Source: Psychrobacter arcticus 273-4
Lineage (GTDB): Bacteria > Pseudomonadota > Gammaproteobacteria > Pseudomonadales > Moraxellaceae
Reading direction: 5' to 3'
Assembly: GCF_000012305.1 (NCBI RefSeq)
Contig: NC_007204.1
Coordinates: 496,001-560,000 of the forward strand
Length of the DNA: 64,000 bases
In this document: positions 39,094-49,091 of the stretch, piece by piece
Layout: the number at the start of each line of letters is the position of its first letter
Numbering within the stretch: the first letter of the stretch is position 1
Notes under the pieces: generated by a model
Database searches by the model: none
What the model was told of the DNA's origin: nothing
Seen by the model: the letters and a program-made list of their open reading frames with translations, nothing else
Position numbers and translations under genes: made by a program

Positions 39094-39951
39094 ATGAGTA
39101 TCCACGGTATCTTGGGTGAACAAACCACCGATTATCCAACTGAGTATAGTCCAGAAACTTTGTATCCGATTGCCCGTAGTATGGGGCGAGACGTGATTGG
39201 CTGGCAAAATGATAAGCTAGAAGTAGGTGTCGATTGGTGGCAGGCATTTGAACTGTCATGGTTAAACCAGCAAGGCATCTCACAGGTTGCGATTGCGCGC
39301 TTTGGTATTCCAGCAAATTCACCATTTATTGTCGAATCAAAGTCATTGAAGCTCTATCTAAATAGTATTAACTTTACTGAGTTTGGCAGTTGGGCAGAAG
39401 TACAAAAGCTCATTGCCGAAGATTTGTCAAAATGTGTGCAGGCAGAGGTACAAGTGGAGTTGTTTCACTTAGCAGATAGGCATTCAGGGCTGTTAATTGC
39501 TCAGCCTGATGGCATCTGTATTGATGATGCGCTTGTGAATAGCACCGAGAAAGTAGCATTAATGCTGCATCCTGATGCGTCGTTATTAGAACGTGATTCA
39601 AGTGACGCTCAAATATCAGATGGTAAAACCTTTAGCTTTTATTCTAACTTGCTGCGTAGTAACTGTCCAGTGACCAATCAGCCAGATTGGGCTGCATTGG
39701 CGGTATCGATTACGAGTAAGAAAGTAGTGAATCAAGCCAATATGCTGCGATATATTTTAAGCTTTCGTCAGCATAACGGTTTTCATGAACAGTGCGTTGA
39801 GCAGATATTTGCTGATTTGAGCCAATATTATGAGCCAAGTAAGCTGATGGTACGCGCTTGGTATACACGCCGCGGCGGCATTGATATCAATCCTTGCCGC
39901 GTGAGCGATATTGCCTTGTTGCCTGTACCTAGTCGCTTGATTCGTCAGTAG
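39094..39951 (+). CDS. queF: NADPH-dependent 7-cyano-7-deazaguanine reductase, type II
   Basis: Reduces preQ0 to preQ1 in queuosine biosynthesis. The 285 residues are the long (two-domain) type II form. The substrate-binding QueF motif ESKSLKLYLNS is near residue 88. The catalytic Cys is in LLRSNCPVTNQPDW, followed by the conserved Asp-containing segment; EQCVEQIF and RGGIDINPCR close the domain. A TTAGGAAG site precedes the ATG. Dispersed repeats lie on both sides (38864 and 39953). Confidence 0.95.
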   Translation: MSIHGILGEQTTDYPTEYSPETLYPIARSMGRDVIGWQNDKLEVGVDWWQAFELSWLNQQGISQVAIARFGIPANSPFIVESKSLKLYLNSINFTEFGSWAEVQKLIAEDLSKCVQAEVQVELFHLADRHSGLLIAQPDGICIDDALVNSTEKVALMLHPDASLLERDSSDAQISDGKTFSFYSNLLRSNCPVTNQPDWAALAVSITSKKVVNQANMLRYILSFRQHNGFHEQCVEQIFADLSQYYEPSKLMVRAWYTRRGGIDINPCRVSDIALLPVPSRLIRQ

Positions 39952-39952
39952 A

Positions 39953-40090
39953 TATAGTTGAAATACTTTAAAGTCGCTACCGTATTGCTGGTGTAAATTT
40001 TTTGCAGCCTCTGTCTGCGCAGGCACAGCAAGCAAGAAAAATTTGCACCAGTAGTAGGTGTTGTATCGATATTACTTTTCACCGACTATA
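39953..40090. repeat. Dispersed 138-bp MITE-like repeat, subtype 1 (copy C)
   Basis: Starts one base after the queF stop. It has the same length as copy A (14174-14311) in the opposite orientation and near-identical sequence, with TATAGT / ACTATA ends. Confidence 0.87.
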
Positions 40091-40149
40091 TAAGCGTGAA
40101 TAATGATTAATCATATTTAGAGAAGGCTTAGACAAAAATCATAACTGAA

Positions 40150-40188
40150 AAAAAGCGCCTATTTCATTTAATGAGATAGGCGCTTTTT
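40150..40188 (-). terminator. Bidirectional terminator between queF and proS
   Basis: A long near-perfect stem (AAAAAGCGCCTAT at 40150-40162 with ATAGGCGCTTTTT at 40176-40188, with further pairing inside) flanked by A and T runs. It serves the convergent queF and proS genes. Confidence 0.88.
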
Positions 40189-40190
40189 AT

Positions 40191-40247
40191 GGTGCTAATT
40201 TTATCTTTACACTATTTATGGTGCTAATTTTATCTTTACACTATTTA
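40191..40247. repeat. 29-bp tandem duplication at the 3' end of proS
   Basis: GGTGCTAATTTTATCTTTAC continuing to ACTATTTAT at 40191-40219 is repeated at 40220-40247. The second unit covers the proS stop codon and its last codons. A recent slippage or replication duplication. Confidence 0.85.
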
Positions 40248-41959
40248 CTGCTTACTTTAGCCAGTACTTCATCACGGCTAAGTAATTGTTTTTCAGTATC
40301 ACGGCGATTGATGTATTCGTACTTATCTTCTGCCAAGTTGCGATCAGACACCACGATACGATGTGGAATACCAATCAGCTCAAGGTCGGCAAATTTCACG
40401 CCTGGGCGCTCATTACGATCATCAAGCAATACATTGACACCAAGGGCTTTTAGCTCATCGTACAATGCAGTAGCGGTTTGCATGACGGTTTCTTCTTTGG
40501 ACTTCATTGGTACGATAGCCACTTCAAATGGTGCTAAAGAATCACTAATATTTGGCGTTAATGGCCACATGATGCCATTTTCATCGTTGTTCTGCTCAAT
40601 TGCAGCAGCGATGATACGGCTGACACCAATACCGTAGCAACCCATCATTAGGGTGACCGGCTTGCCATCGTCACCTGATACCGTGCAGTTCATCGCTTGT
40701 GAGTATTTATTACCCAATTGGAAGATATGACCCACTTCAATACCGCGTTTGATTTGTAGCGTACCTTTACCATCAGGGGAAGGATCACCTTGATTGACGT
40801 TGCGAATATCAACAATACGGGTGATATTCGCATCACGCTCCCAATTCATACCAATAGTATGTTTGTTCACCTCATTGGCACCAGAAACGAAGTCTGATAG
40901 CGCTGCTGCTGCACGATCTACAAAGACGGGCATGTCAAGCTCAACGCCGATATAGCCTTTATGTAAACCAGCCGCTTTTAATTCTTCTTCAGTTGCCATC
41001 GTTAAAGGGACATTGGCTTCTTCAATTTTTTCAGCTTTGATGGTATTTAGCGTATGGTCACCACGTAATACCACAGCGATCAGCTGCGGCTCACCTTCTG
41101 GGGTATGACCTTGCACAATCAATGTTTTGACAGTTGTAGCAAGTTCAACGTTTAAATACTCAGCAACCGCTTCACAGGTTGGCATATTGACGGTATCTAC
41201 ATTCTCTCGAGCCATAGTGGCAGGCTGGCGTTCTGCCGTGCACACAGATTCTGCAAGTTCGACGTTGGCAGCATATTCAGACGAATCAGAGAAAGCGATA
41301 TCATCTTCGCCGCTGTCTGCTAGGACGTGAAATTCGTGAGAGGCAAAACCACCGATTGAGCCGGTGTCTGCTTGTACGGCACGGAAATCAAGACCCAAAC
41401 GAGTAAAGATACGCGTATAAGCGTCATACATGTCGTCATAAGTCTTAGCCAATGACGCTTGATCAACGTGGAATGAATAGGCGTCTTTCATAGTAAATTC
41501 GCGTGCGCGCATCACCCCAAAGCGTGGACGAATCTCATCACGGAATTTATTCTGAATCTGGAAGAAAGTAATCGGTAACTGCTTATAACTGCGCAGCTCG
41601 CCTTGAGCAAGATTGGTGATGACTTCTTCATGCGTCGGGCCCAATACAAAGTCGCGGTCATGACGGTCTTTAAAGCGTAGCAGCTCAGGACCATAGTCGT
41701 TAAAGCGTCCGGTCATCTGCCAAAGCTCAGCAGGCTGAGTCATCGGCATTAGCACTTCTTGAGCACCGATATTTTGCATCTCTTCGCGAACGATACGCTC
41801 GACTTTTTGCAACACGCGCAAACCCATTGGCAACCAGATATATAATCCAGAAGCAATTTTGCGAATCAGACCGGCTCTAACCATTAATTGGCTTGAAGCG
41901 ATATCTGCATCACTGGGTGTTTCTTTTAGCGTGGCAAATAAAAATTGACTGGCTTTCAT
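40241..41959 (-). CDS. proS: Prolyl-tRNA synthetase
   Basis: Charges tRNA-Pro. The 572 residues are the bacterial type with an editing domain inserted between class II motifs 2 and 3. Landmarks are [20 protein letters not shown] near the N-terminus, motif 2 [10 protein letters not shown] and [17 protein letters not shown], the INS editing region (about 220-400), motif 3 [15 protein letters not shown], and the C-terminal anticodon-binding domain with [18 protein letters not shown]. The start ATG at 41957-41959 begins the conserved [15 protein letters not shown]. The stop lies inside a 29-bp tandem duplication. Confidence 0.97.
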   Translation of the reverse strand: MKASQFLFATLKETPSDADIASSQLMVRAGLIRKIASGLYIWLPMGLRVLQKVERIVREEMQNIGAQEVLMPMTQPAELWQMTGRFNDYGPELLRFKDRHDRDFVLGPTHEEVITNLAQGELRSYKQLPITFFQIQNKFRDEIRPRFGVMRAREFTMKDAYSFHVDQASLAKTYDDMYDAYTRIFTRLGLDFRAVQADTGSIGGFASHEFHVLADSGEDDIAFSDSSEYAANVELAESVCTAERQPATMARENVDTVNMPTCEAVAEYLNVELATTVKTLIVQGHTPEGEPQLIAVVLRGDHTLNTIKAEKIEEANVPLTMATEEELKAAGLHKGYIGVELDMPVFVDRAAAALSDFVSGANEVNKHTIGMNWERDANITRIVDIRNVNQGDPSPDGKGTLQIKRGIEVGHIFQLGNKYSQAMNCTVSGDDGKPVTLMMGCYGIGVSRIIAAAIEQNNDENGIMWPLTPNISDSLAPFEVAIVPMKSKEETVMQTATALYDELKALGVNVLLDDRNERPGVKFADLELIGIPHRIVVSDRNLAEDKYEYINRRDTEKQLLSRDEVLAKVSSK

Positions 41960-42821
41960 AAATAAAGCATAACCTTATCAACGATAAAATAAATAAGAAA
42001 TAGTAGGATGTTGAGCGTGTGGTTTGATGGCCGACGCAAGATTACCTTTTATTACTTGGTAATAGTGTAGGACATGCTCTCGCTAGAAAGTACTGCAACA
42101 GACAGTACGCTAGAAGCAGTGCGTTCATAAACAGCATTTTAAAAAGGATATAACTTTTTATTTTGTATAAAAATACCAGTCTTTACCGAGCAGTTTTTCT
42201 AGCATAAAGCCTGAAAAATGCCTGTATACCGATATTTTAAGCATACAACCTGACTATGTTAGGTAAAGTTCGCCTAAGACGCAATGACTTTTTGTTTTTT
42301 CAGAGCGAACGTGACTCAAAGGATTGAATTAGACGGCTTCAACTCGATTATTTACCGGTTTTGAGTGTATTGATGGCAAATGAAAAGGTGTTTTTTTGCA
42401 AAGGGCATCATTAGTAATTATGTGGAGTATTGGTATAGTAAGCCCAGTATAAAAACGATACAGCGGGACTGGAATGAATTTTTTGCAGCCTCTGTCTGCG
42501 CAGGCACAGCACGCCAGAAAAATTTATACCAGTGCCGCGTCAAAACATGATGTATCTACTTTATTTGGAATCGACTATAGTCGTTACTTGAAGTTGCTGC
42601 TTAAAAATAGCATTTATCATTTAGAATGTCATTTTTCATTATAAAAATAAACTGATAAAACTCTAGAGGTTAAATCGTTTGGAAACGGTGGCGTTCAGTG
42701 TTGATACGGTCACTAACCAAGGTGCTGGCGCGTGTCAGATGCCGTCAGTCGCTTCAGCACCGGCAGCCGCTACGGTTAACAAACAATCAAATCAATTTTC
42801 AGCAGATAATGGCTGTAGATG
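41960..42821. other. Intergenic region between proS and photolyase
   Basis: About 860 bp. It holds dispersed repeat copy D at 42434-42579 and, outside it, AT-rich sequence with no convincing gene. A 70-codon plus-strand frame at 42679-42891 overlaps the photolyase end and looks like chance coding. Confidence 0.5.
42434..42579. repeat. Dispersed 146-bp MITE-like repeat, subtype 2 (copy D)
   Basis: Inverted and almost identical relative to copy B (38864-39008). Bounded by TATAGT and ACTATA. Confidence 0.87.
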
Positions 42822-44447
42822 CTACTCTTTTTTAAATTCAGCAATCGCTAATTGGCGTGCCAGTTTATGCTCGACCATGGGGATAGGATAATCAATGTCT
42901 GCAAAGGCACCGTTTTTACTCAGTGCCTTGCGCATTTTATCTTCGCTATGCAAGATGCTGGCAGGAATCGGTTCTAATTCAGGTAGCCAAGTCTTAAGAA
43001 ATATTCCATCAGAATCATGGGTTTTGGCTTGGCTAAAAGGATTCATAATACGAAAATAGGGCGCAGAATCTGTACCTGTTGACGCGCTCCACTGCCAGCC
43101 GCCATTATTAGACGCAAAGTCACCATCTATCAGCTGCTGCATAAAGTAACGCTCACCCCAGCGCCAATCAATCAATAAGTCTTTGGTCAAAAACATCGCC
43201 GTGACCATGCGCAAGCGATTGTGCATAAAGCCCGTCGCGTTCAGACAGCGCATTGCCGCATCGACTAATGGCACACCCGTTTTGCCCTCACGCCATGCTG
43301 CAAAAGCATCTTCATCATACGACCAGTTAATCTTCTTATCAGTCTCATGTTTATAAGCCTGATGGCGGATAAGCTCAGGCTTATAGTCTAAAACGTGACG
43401 ATAAAAATCGCGCCAAGCAAGCTCGCTTATCCAGCGATTGATGTCGTTATTATCACCGCTGTCAAAGTTGTCACCGTCATTTCTATGTAATTCCCCTAGC
43501 GCCTTAGTAGCTTGTAAGTAGCAGAGTCTGGGACTAAGAGCGCCAATAGTAAGATAGGCTGATAAATGACTGGTGGCATGCAAGCTGGGTACATCGCGGC
43601 TCACATCGTAGTGATTAATATCATCAGAGATAAATTGAGTTAATCGATGACAGGCTTCGGCTTCTCCAGCAGGATAGGCAGTGCGAGCTTGGCTAATTTG
43701 CTTATCCGTATCTATATATTGATAGCATTCATGAGTCTGTAGATATTGTTGATAGTCGTGGACAGTTTCTTTGCACAATGCCTCTATAGCCTGAATAGTA
43801 TTTGCACTGAATTCTGATGATATTAAATTAATTTGTTCATTATTCGTGATGGCAGGTGCTGTATGGATTTGTATATCACCGACCTCCAAGGTATGCCGCC
43901 ATTTTTTATAAAATGGGGTAAACACTTGATACATGCTATTGTCATTGGTAGTGATGGTTTGTGGTGGTAAGATACATTGGTCATGCCAGCGGATAAACTC
44001 AATATCAGTTTTTGCCAGCTGTTTGGTTAATTGCTCGTCACGCGCAATCTCATTACCTTCGTACTCATGATTTGCCATCACGCAGCTGATATTATTTGAC
44101 TCACATAATGCGCTCAACGCAGCTATACAATCAGTAAAACTAGGGCAAATTTGCACGGTTAAGGTGATATTCAATGCTTGTAGTTTTTGTGCGAGGATAG
44201 GTAAGGTGCGGGCGATATGGTCAAGCTGTGTAAGCGACATATCATGTGTTTGCCATTGTTCAGGGGTGAGAAAAAACACCGCGCTGAGCTTAGCGTTGTC
44301 TGTGTTTGCGCGCTCACAAATGGCGGCCAAAGCAGTATTATCATGAACACGCAGGTCGCGGCGAAACCACATAAGGTAGTGGGGCTGGTGATTATTCCCA
44401 TCATTGTTGTTAGCATTATTTTCTATTGCTGCTGCCGTTTTAGACAT
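42822..44447 (-). CDS. phrB: Deoxyribodipyrimidine photolyase (class I CPD)
   Basis: Repairs UV pyrimidine dimers using light, FAD and an antenna chromophore. The 541 residues begin with a low-complexity N-rich lead, then LMWFRRDLRVHDNTAL, the start of the antenna-binding domain. The FAD domain shows WISELAWRDFYRHVL, GVPLVDAAMRCLNATGFMHN, RWGERYFMQQLIDGDFASNN and GWQWSASTGTDSAPYFRIMNP. These are the canonical class I signatures, including the electron-transfer Trp region. The first 23 residues are not conserved, so a start slightly downstream is possible. Transcribed away from trpF. Confidence 0.95.
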   Translation of the reverse strand: MSKTAAAIENNANNNDGNNHQPHYLMWFRRDLRVHDNTALAAICERANTDNAKLSAVFFLTPEQWQTHDMSLTQLDHIARTLPILAQKLQALNITLTVQICPSFTDCIAALSALCESNNISCVMANHEYEGNEIARDEQLTKQLAKTDIEFIRWHDQCILPPQTITTNDNSMYQVFTPFYKKWRHTLEVGDIQIHTAPAITNNEQINLISSEFSANTIQAIEALCKETVHDYQQYLQTHECYQYIDTDKQISQARTAYPAGEAEACHRLTQFISDDINHYDVSRDVPSLHATSHLSAYLTIGALSPRLCYLQATKALGELHRNDGDNFDSGDNNDINRWISELAWRDFYRHVLDYKPELIRHQAYKHETDKKINWSYDEDAFAAWREGKTGVPLVDAAMRCLNATGFMHNRLRMVTAMFLTKDLLIDWRWGERYFMQQLIDGDFASNNGGWQWSASTGTDSAPYFRIMNPFSQAKTHDSDGIFLKTWLPELEPIPASILHSEDKMRKALSKNGAFADIDYPIPMVEHKLARQLAIAEFKKE

Positions 44448-44584
44448 TCATCTATCCCTATATTAATCAATCGCAATCATAAGCAAAACTATGAATAAAA
44501 GTATGCTAGGATAAGTTTTTGGATGCAATTGATTTGCTCCTCCATTAACAAATCATCATATTCAGTCTCTCGTAAGGTCATCTT

Positions 44585-45268
44585 ATGCAGGTTAAGTTTT
44601 GTGGATTTACTCAACTTGATGATATTAAAGCCGCTGCTAAGCTCAATGCGGACGCAATTGGCTTGGTGTTTTATCCGCCAAGTCCTCGTGCGGTCACAAT
44701 CGAGCAGGCACAAATATTAAGTGCAGCGGTACCGGCTTTTATCAGCGTGGTGGCTTTGGTCGTTAATATGCCTGAAGATGAGCTGATTGAACTGGCAAAT
44801 AATGTACCTTTTGATATCATTCAGTTTCACGGCGATGAAACGCCTGAGCAGTGCCGTCAGCTGGCAAGTAGCGTCAATAAGCGCTGGATTAAAGCGTTGC
44901 GGGTCAATACTGAACAAGATACGCTTGAGAGTGTGAATATGCAGATTGACAATTTTGCTGCATCAGGCGCGAGCAGCATCTTACTAGATGCCTACCATCA
45001 GCATAAGTATGGCGGTACTGGCGCACGCTTTGACTGGAGTTTGATACCGAAAGACAGCTCCCTACCGATTATTTTAGCGGGTGGACTTGATGCTGAAAAT
45101 GTCGCTGCAACTTATGACTTACCTATTTATGCAGTCGATGTCAGCGGAGGTATTGAGGTTGATAAAGGCAAAAAAGACGCTACCAAAATGCGCGCTTTTA
45201 TGAAAGCAGTGAAACACGATCGATGGCAAAACGAGACGCTTAGCGAACCTTCGAATATAAGTAGCTAG
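44585..45268 (+). CDS. trpF: Phosphoribosylanthranilate isomerase
   Basis: Third step of tryptophan synthesis, converting PRA to CdRP. The 227-residue (beta/alpha)8 protein has the catalytic Cys in VKFCGFT and Asp in VDVSGGIE, with the conserved GLVFYPPSPRAV, FHGDETPE and LLDAYHQHKYGGTG segments. TAAGGTC lies before the ATG. trpB follows after 107 bp, so trpF-B-A form one group here without the other trp genes. No Trp-rich leader is visible upstream. Confidence 0.96.
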   Translation: MQVKFCGFTQLDDIKAAAKLNADAIGLVFYPPSPRAVTIEQAQILSAAVPAFISVVALVVNMPEDELIELANNVPFDIIQFHGDETPEQCRQLASSVNKRWIKALRVNTEQDTLESVNMQIDNFAASGASSILLDAYHQHKYGGTGARFDWSLIPKDSSLPIILAGGLDAENVAATYDLPIYAVDVSGGIEVDKGKKDATKMRAFMKAVKHDRWQNETLSEPSNISS

Positions 45269-45375
45269 CTTTATAATTCCAAATTTCAAAAGCTGACTAT
45301 GTAAACAGTTTTCCCTATAGTTTTTCCAAAAAATAGTTATCCTAAAAAATACCACTTATTAGAGTAGGAATTACC

Positions 45376-46650
45376 ATGAGTCATGTCGCTAACAAAGATT
45401 TATCTACTACCGCACAAACTATCAATACCTTTACCAATCCAGAAAGCGTGCAAGATTTTAACCAGTATCCCGATGCGCGTGGACATTTTGGCGTCCACGG
45501 TGGACGCTTTGTGTCTGAAACCCTGATGGCAGCGTTAGAAGAGCTAGAAACGTTATATAATAAAGTCAAAGTAGATCCTAAGTTTTGGGAAGAATATCAC
45601 AATGATTTAGTCAATTACGTCGGACGCCCAACGCCTTTGTATCACGCCAAGCGTTTAAGTGATGAGATTGGCGGTGCGCAAATTTACTTCAAGCGTGAAG
45701 ACCTCAATCATACTGGCGCGCATAAGGTGAATAATACCATTGGACAAGCGTTACTTGCCAAAATGAGTGGCAAAAAACGTATTATTGCAGAGACTGGAGC
45801 AGGGCAACATGGTGTTGCAACGGCGACGATTGCTGCGCGTTTGGGACTGGAATGTATCGTTTATATGGGCGCTGATGATGTTGAGCGCCAAAAAATGAAC
45901 GTTTACCGTATGCGCTTGCTGGGTGCGACGGTTGTGCCGGTGACATCTGGCTCTCGTACACTTAAAGATGCGATGAATGAAGCCATGCGCGACTGGGTCA
46001 CCAATGTCGATAGCACGTATTATATTATTGGTACGGTTGCAGGTCCGCATCCTTATCCGCTACTCGTGCGTGATTTCCAAGCGATTATTGGTAAAGAAGC
46101 GCGTATTCAACATTTACAAATGACTGGTAAATTACCAGATGCGCTGGTGGCTTGTGTTGGCGGTGGTTCTAACGCCATTGGTCTGTTCTTTGACTTCTTA
46201 AATGATACGGAAGTTAAAATGTATGGCGTTGAAGCAACAGGTGATGGTATTGAAACCGGTCGCCATTCAGCACCACTTGCAGCAGGTCGTATCGGTGTAT
46301 TACACGGTAACCGTACGTATTTGATGGCGGATGACGAGGGTCAAATTCAAGAAACGCATTCTATCTCGGCAGGTCTTGATTATCCTGGCGTTGGTCCTGA
46401 GCATAGCTTCTTAAAAGATATGAAGCGTGTTGAATATGTTGGTTGTACGGATAAAGAATCGCTAGAAGGCTTCCATGAAGTCACGCGTAAAGAGGGTATC
46501 ATCCCTGCGCTTGAATCTGCTCACGCCGTTGCTTATGCGCTGAAGCTCGCTAAGACCATGACCCCTGACCAAACTATTATTGTCAATATGTCAGGTCGCG
46601 GCGATAAAGATTTGCATTCTGTTATGAAGGCAGAAGGCATTGAGTTGTAG
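45376..46650 (+). CDS. trpB: Tryptophan synthase beta chain
   Basis: Joins indole and serine using PLP. The 424 residues carry the PLP lysine in [14 protein letters not shown], the catalytic Glu in AETGAGQHG and the phosphate loop [12 protein letters not shown]. The C-terminal NMSGRGDKD is also typical. Works as an alpha2-beta2 complex with TrpA, encoded 143 bp downstream. The N-terminal 25 residues before [16 protein letters not shown] are variable. TAGGAA precedes the ATG. Confidence 0.97.
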   Translation: MSHVANKDLSTTAQTINTFTNPESVQDFNQYPDARGHFGVHGGRFVSETLMAALEELETLYNKVKVDPKFWEEYHNDLVNYVGRPTPLYHAKRLSDEIGGAQIYFKREDLNHTGAHKVNNTIGQALLAKMSGKKRIIAETGAGQHGVATATIAARLGLECIVYMGADDVERQKMNVYRMRLLGATVVPVTSGSRTLKDAMNEAMRDWVTNVDSTYYIIGTVAGPHPYPLLVRDFQAIIGKEARIQHLQMTGKLPDALVACVGGGSNAIGLFFDFLNDTEVKMYGVEATGDGIETGRHSAPLAAGRIGVLHGNRTYLMADDEGQIQETHSISAGLDYPGVGPEHSFLKDMKRVEYVGCTDKESLEGFHEVTRKEGIIPALESAHAVAYALKLAKTMTPDQTIIVNMSGRGDKDLHSVMKAEGIEL

Positions 46651-46792
46651 TCGCCACTTTTGTAAGTTTTTAAATCATTTTTTATAAGAGAAATTGTTTA
46701 GCGTCCTTTGTTTAATAGATATCACTTAAAAAACTATTTAATATTTCCAAATAAGACGCTAATAGCCAATTTGTAATAATTAAGAGACTACT

Positions 46793-47629
46793 ATGACCCG
46801 TATTGAAAGCACTTTTGAAATTTTAAAAGCACAAAATAAAAAAGCACTCATCCCTTATGTGATGGCAGGCGACCCTAATCCTAGCAACTTTGTTGGCTTG
46901 CTACATGATTTAGTCAAGCACGGCGCAGATATGATTGAAGTGGGCTTGCCATTTTCTGACCCAATGGCAGACGGTCCAACCGTTGCACTGGCAGGCGAGC
47001 GTGCATTAGCAGCGGGCACCAGTACTCGTGATGCGCTAAAGATGGTCGCAGAGTTTCGTCAGCAAGACACGCAGACGCCCATCATTTTGATGGGTTATCT
47101 GAATCCCGTTGAAATCATCGGTTATGATAACTTCGTTGCGCTATGCGAGCAGTCAGGGGTTGATGGCATCTTAATGGTTGATTTGCCACCAGCAGAGGCG
47201 GGTAGCTTTACTCAGCATTTGACTGAGCACTCGATGAATGAGATTTTCTTACTCTCACCGACTACCTTACCTGAGCGCCGTGAGCAAGTATTGACCCATT
47301 GCGGTGGTTATATCTACTACGTGTCTTTGAAAGGTGTCACGGGTTCGGCAACGCTAGATACTGACGATGTCGCAACCCAAGTGCAAGCCATTAAAGCAGA
47401 GACGGATTTGCCAGTATGTGTGGGTTTTGGTATTCGTGATGCGGCGTCAGCCAAAGCAATCGGTGCTCATGCTGATGGCATTATCGTCGGTAGTGCATTG
47501 GTGCAGAACTTTGCTGATATCGATGGTAATGATGCCACGGCTGTTGCACATGCACAACAAAAAATCATGGCAAAAATGACTGAGCTACGCGAGGCATTAG
47601 ATAGTTTAAGCGTTTCTTCAAATGGCTAA
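46793..47629 (+). CDS. trpA: Tryptophan synthase alpha chain
   Basis: Cleaves indole-3-glycerol phosphate to indole, channelled to TrpB. The 278 residues include the catalytic Glu and Asp in DMIEVGLPFSDPMADGP, the mobile loop VDLPPAEAG, the segment YVSLKGVTGSA and the phosphate site VGFGIRDAASA ... GIIVGSALV. Standard length. A large inverted repeat lies about 100 bp after the stop. Confidence 0.97.
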   Translation: MTRIESTFEILKAQNKKALIPYVMAGDPNPSNFVGLLHDLVKHGADMIEVGLPFSDPMADGPTVALAGERALAAGTSTRDALKMVAEFRQQDTQTPIILMGYLNPVEIIGYDNFVALCEQSGVDGILMVDLPPAEAGSFTQHLTEHSMNEIFLLSPTTLPERREQVLTHCGGYIYYVSLKGVTGSATLDTDDVATQVQAIKAETDLPVCVGFGIRDAASAKAIGAHADGIIVGSALVQNFADIDGNDATAVAHAQQKIMAKMTELREALDSLSVSSNG

Positions 47630-47729
47630 ATGCAACCGTAGTCATACTGTTTAACTAAAATGTTATTGTCACACTACTTATAAAGGCGTCACATTCTTTA
47701 TAAAAACACCGTCAAATGACTTTGCTAAA

Positions 47730-47753
47730 GTTAGTTTACGTGTGTAAACTAAC
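47730..47753. promoter_or_regulatory. Perfect 24-bp inverted repeat between trpA and accD
   Basis: GTTAGTTTAC-GTGT-GTAAACTAAC, a 10-bp perfect stem with a 4-base spacer. No T-tract follows, so it is either a dyad operator for the accD operon or a 3' stabilising hairpin of the trp message. Confidence 0.5.
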
Positions 47754-47895
47754 ATCACATATAAATTGTTACAGTGACGCATAAGCGTGCCTCACAACTG
47801 CTCAAGTTATGAGGGTATGTGACGATTAAACTGATTCTTATAAATGGACTCTTACGGACAAGTGCATAAGTGAGCTTGCCAATAAGCCTTTGATA

Positions 47896-48849
47896 ATGGC
47901 GAATAATATGACTGATACGATGACAAAATTTGATACCAATAATGATAGTGCCAGCCTGCAGCAGAATGGCAATAAAGCTGGTCAATCATGGTTTGAGCGC
48001 CCGATTCCGGGCATAAAACAGCAACTGATCGCGCAATTGACTGCTGTAGAGACAGAGCCCTCTACAAAATGCAGCAGCTGCCATTCGGTAATTACCAATA
48101 CAGCGCTAATTTTTAACTGTTATGTGTGCCCGCATTGTGACCATCATTTACCGATGAGTGCTCGTGAGCGTTTAAACTGGCTACTCGATCAAGTAGAAGG
48201 CGAGCTTGGGCAAGAGTTTACCGCCAAAGATCCGCTAAAGTTTGTGGACAGTAAGCCGTATCCAGATCGTATGGCAGAAGCACAAGACAAAACTAAAGAG
48301 AGTGAAGCGTTGATTGTGCTATATGGCAAATTGCGTAATCTCGATATCGTGACTTGTGCGTTTGATTTTCGTTTTATGGGTGGTTCTATGGGCTCGGTGG
48401 TTGGCGATCGTTTTGTCCAAGCTGCCGAAAAAGCTCTTGCAGATAAAGTGCCTTTAGTTTGTTTTGCTGCTTCTGGCGGTGCGCGTATGCAGGAAGGCTT
48501 ACTATCATTGATGCAAATGGCAAGAACGGCAGCAGCGATTGAGCGTTTAAGAATTGCTGGTATTCCGTATGTCGTAGTCTTGACCAATCCCGTTTATGGC
48601 GGTGTGACCGCATCTCTTGCTATGCTTGGTGACATTCATTTAGCAGAACCAAAAGCAATGATTGGCTTTGCTGGTAAGCGTGTGATTGAGCAGACGGTAC
48701 GTGAGACATTAGAAGAGCCGTTCCAGCGTGCAGAGTTCTTGCTAAAGCATGGTGTGGTTGACGAAGTGGTACATCGTCATCAGATGATTGATACTATTTA
48801 TCGTCTGCTGGCAAAACTGTGCAGCGTACCCAATGTTGATGCTCAGTAG
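47896..48849 (+). CDS. accD: Acetyl-CoA carboxylase carboxyltransferase beta subunit
   Basis: Part of the carboxyltransferase that makes malonyl-CoA for fatty acid synthesis. The zinc finger CSSCHSV ... CYVCPHC is near residues 55-80 and the crotonase-like core contains FMGGSMGSVVGDRF, CFAASGGARMQEG and NPVYGGVTASLAMLGD. The N-terminal 30 residues are variable; ATG 47896 is used, but 47908 or 47920 are also possible. It heads the accD-folC-dedD order common in gammaproteobacteria. A terminator-like hairpin lies about 100 bp downstream. Confidence 0.95.
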   Translation: MANNMTDTMTKFDTNNDSASLQQNGNKAGQSWFERPIPGIKQQLIAQLTAVETEPSTKCSSCHSVITNTALIFNCYVCPHCDHHLPMSARERLNWLLDQVEGELGQEFTAKDPLKFVDSKPYPDRMAEAQDKTKESEALIVLYGKLRNLDIVTCAFDFRFMGGSMGSVVGDRFVQAAEKALADKVPLVCFAASGGARMQEGLLSLMQMARTAAAIERLRIAGIPYVVVLTNPVYGGVTASLAMLGDIHLAEPKAMIGFAGKRVIEQTVRETLEEPFQRAEFLLKHGVVDEVVHRHQMIDTIYRLLAKLCSVPNVDAQ

Positions 48850-48951
48850 GCAGCAAAGATACGTGGGTTCGATTCAAACAGTTGTTTTATAATTTCACTG
48901 CATAACAATCGAGCTGCGTGCTAATATCTGCCAAATATGTAAAACTAACAA

Positions 48952-48988
48952 ATAGCATTTATCGTGAATAACGGTAAATGCTATTTTT
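48952..48988 (+). terminator. Intrinsic terminator after accD
   Basis: ATAGCATTTA-x-CG ... CG-x-TAAATGCTAT, a stem of about 12 bp followed by a T-rich tail (TTTTTGC). Confidence 0.78.
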
Positions 48989-49091
48989 GCTTTGTAGCAA
49001 GCCCGTTATACTGTCTTTATCTTCTTATATAAGTTTCATCTTTTACTTTACAGGTTATCTTTTATCTTAAATTTTGATATAGGTTTTGTCC

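Noticed and set aside
42679..42891. 70-codon plus-strand frame near the photolyase end
   Set aside because: It overlaps the photolyase gene antisense, has no good ribosome-binding site and no recognisable motif.
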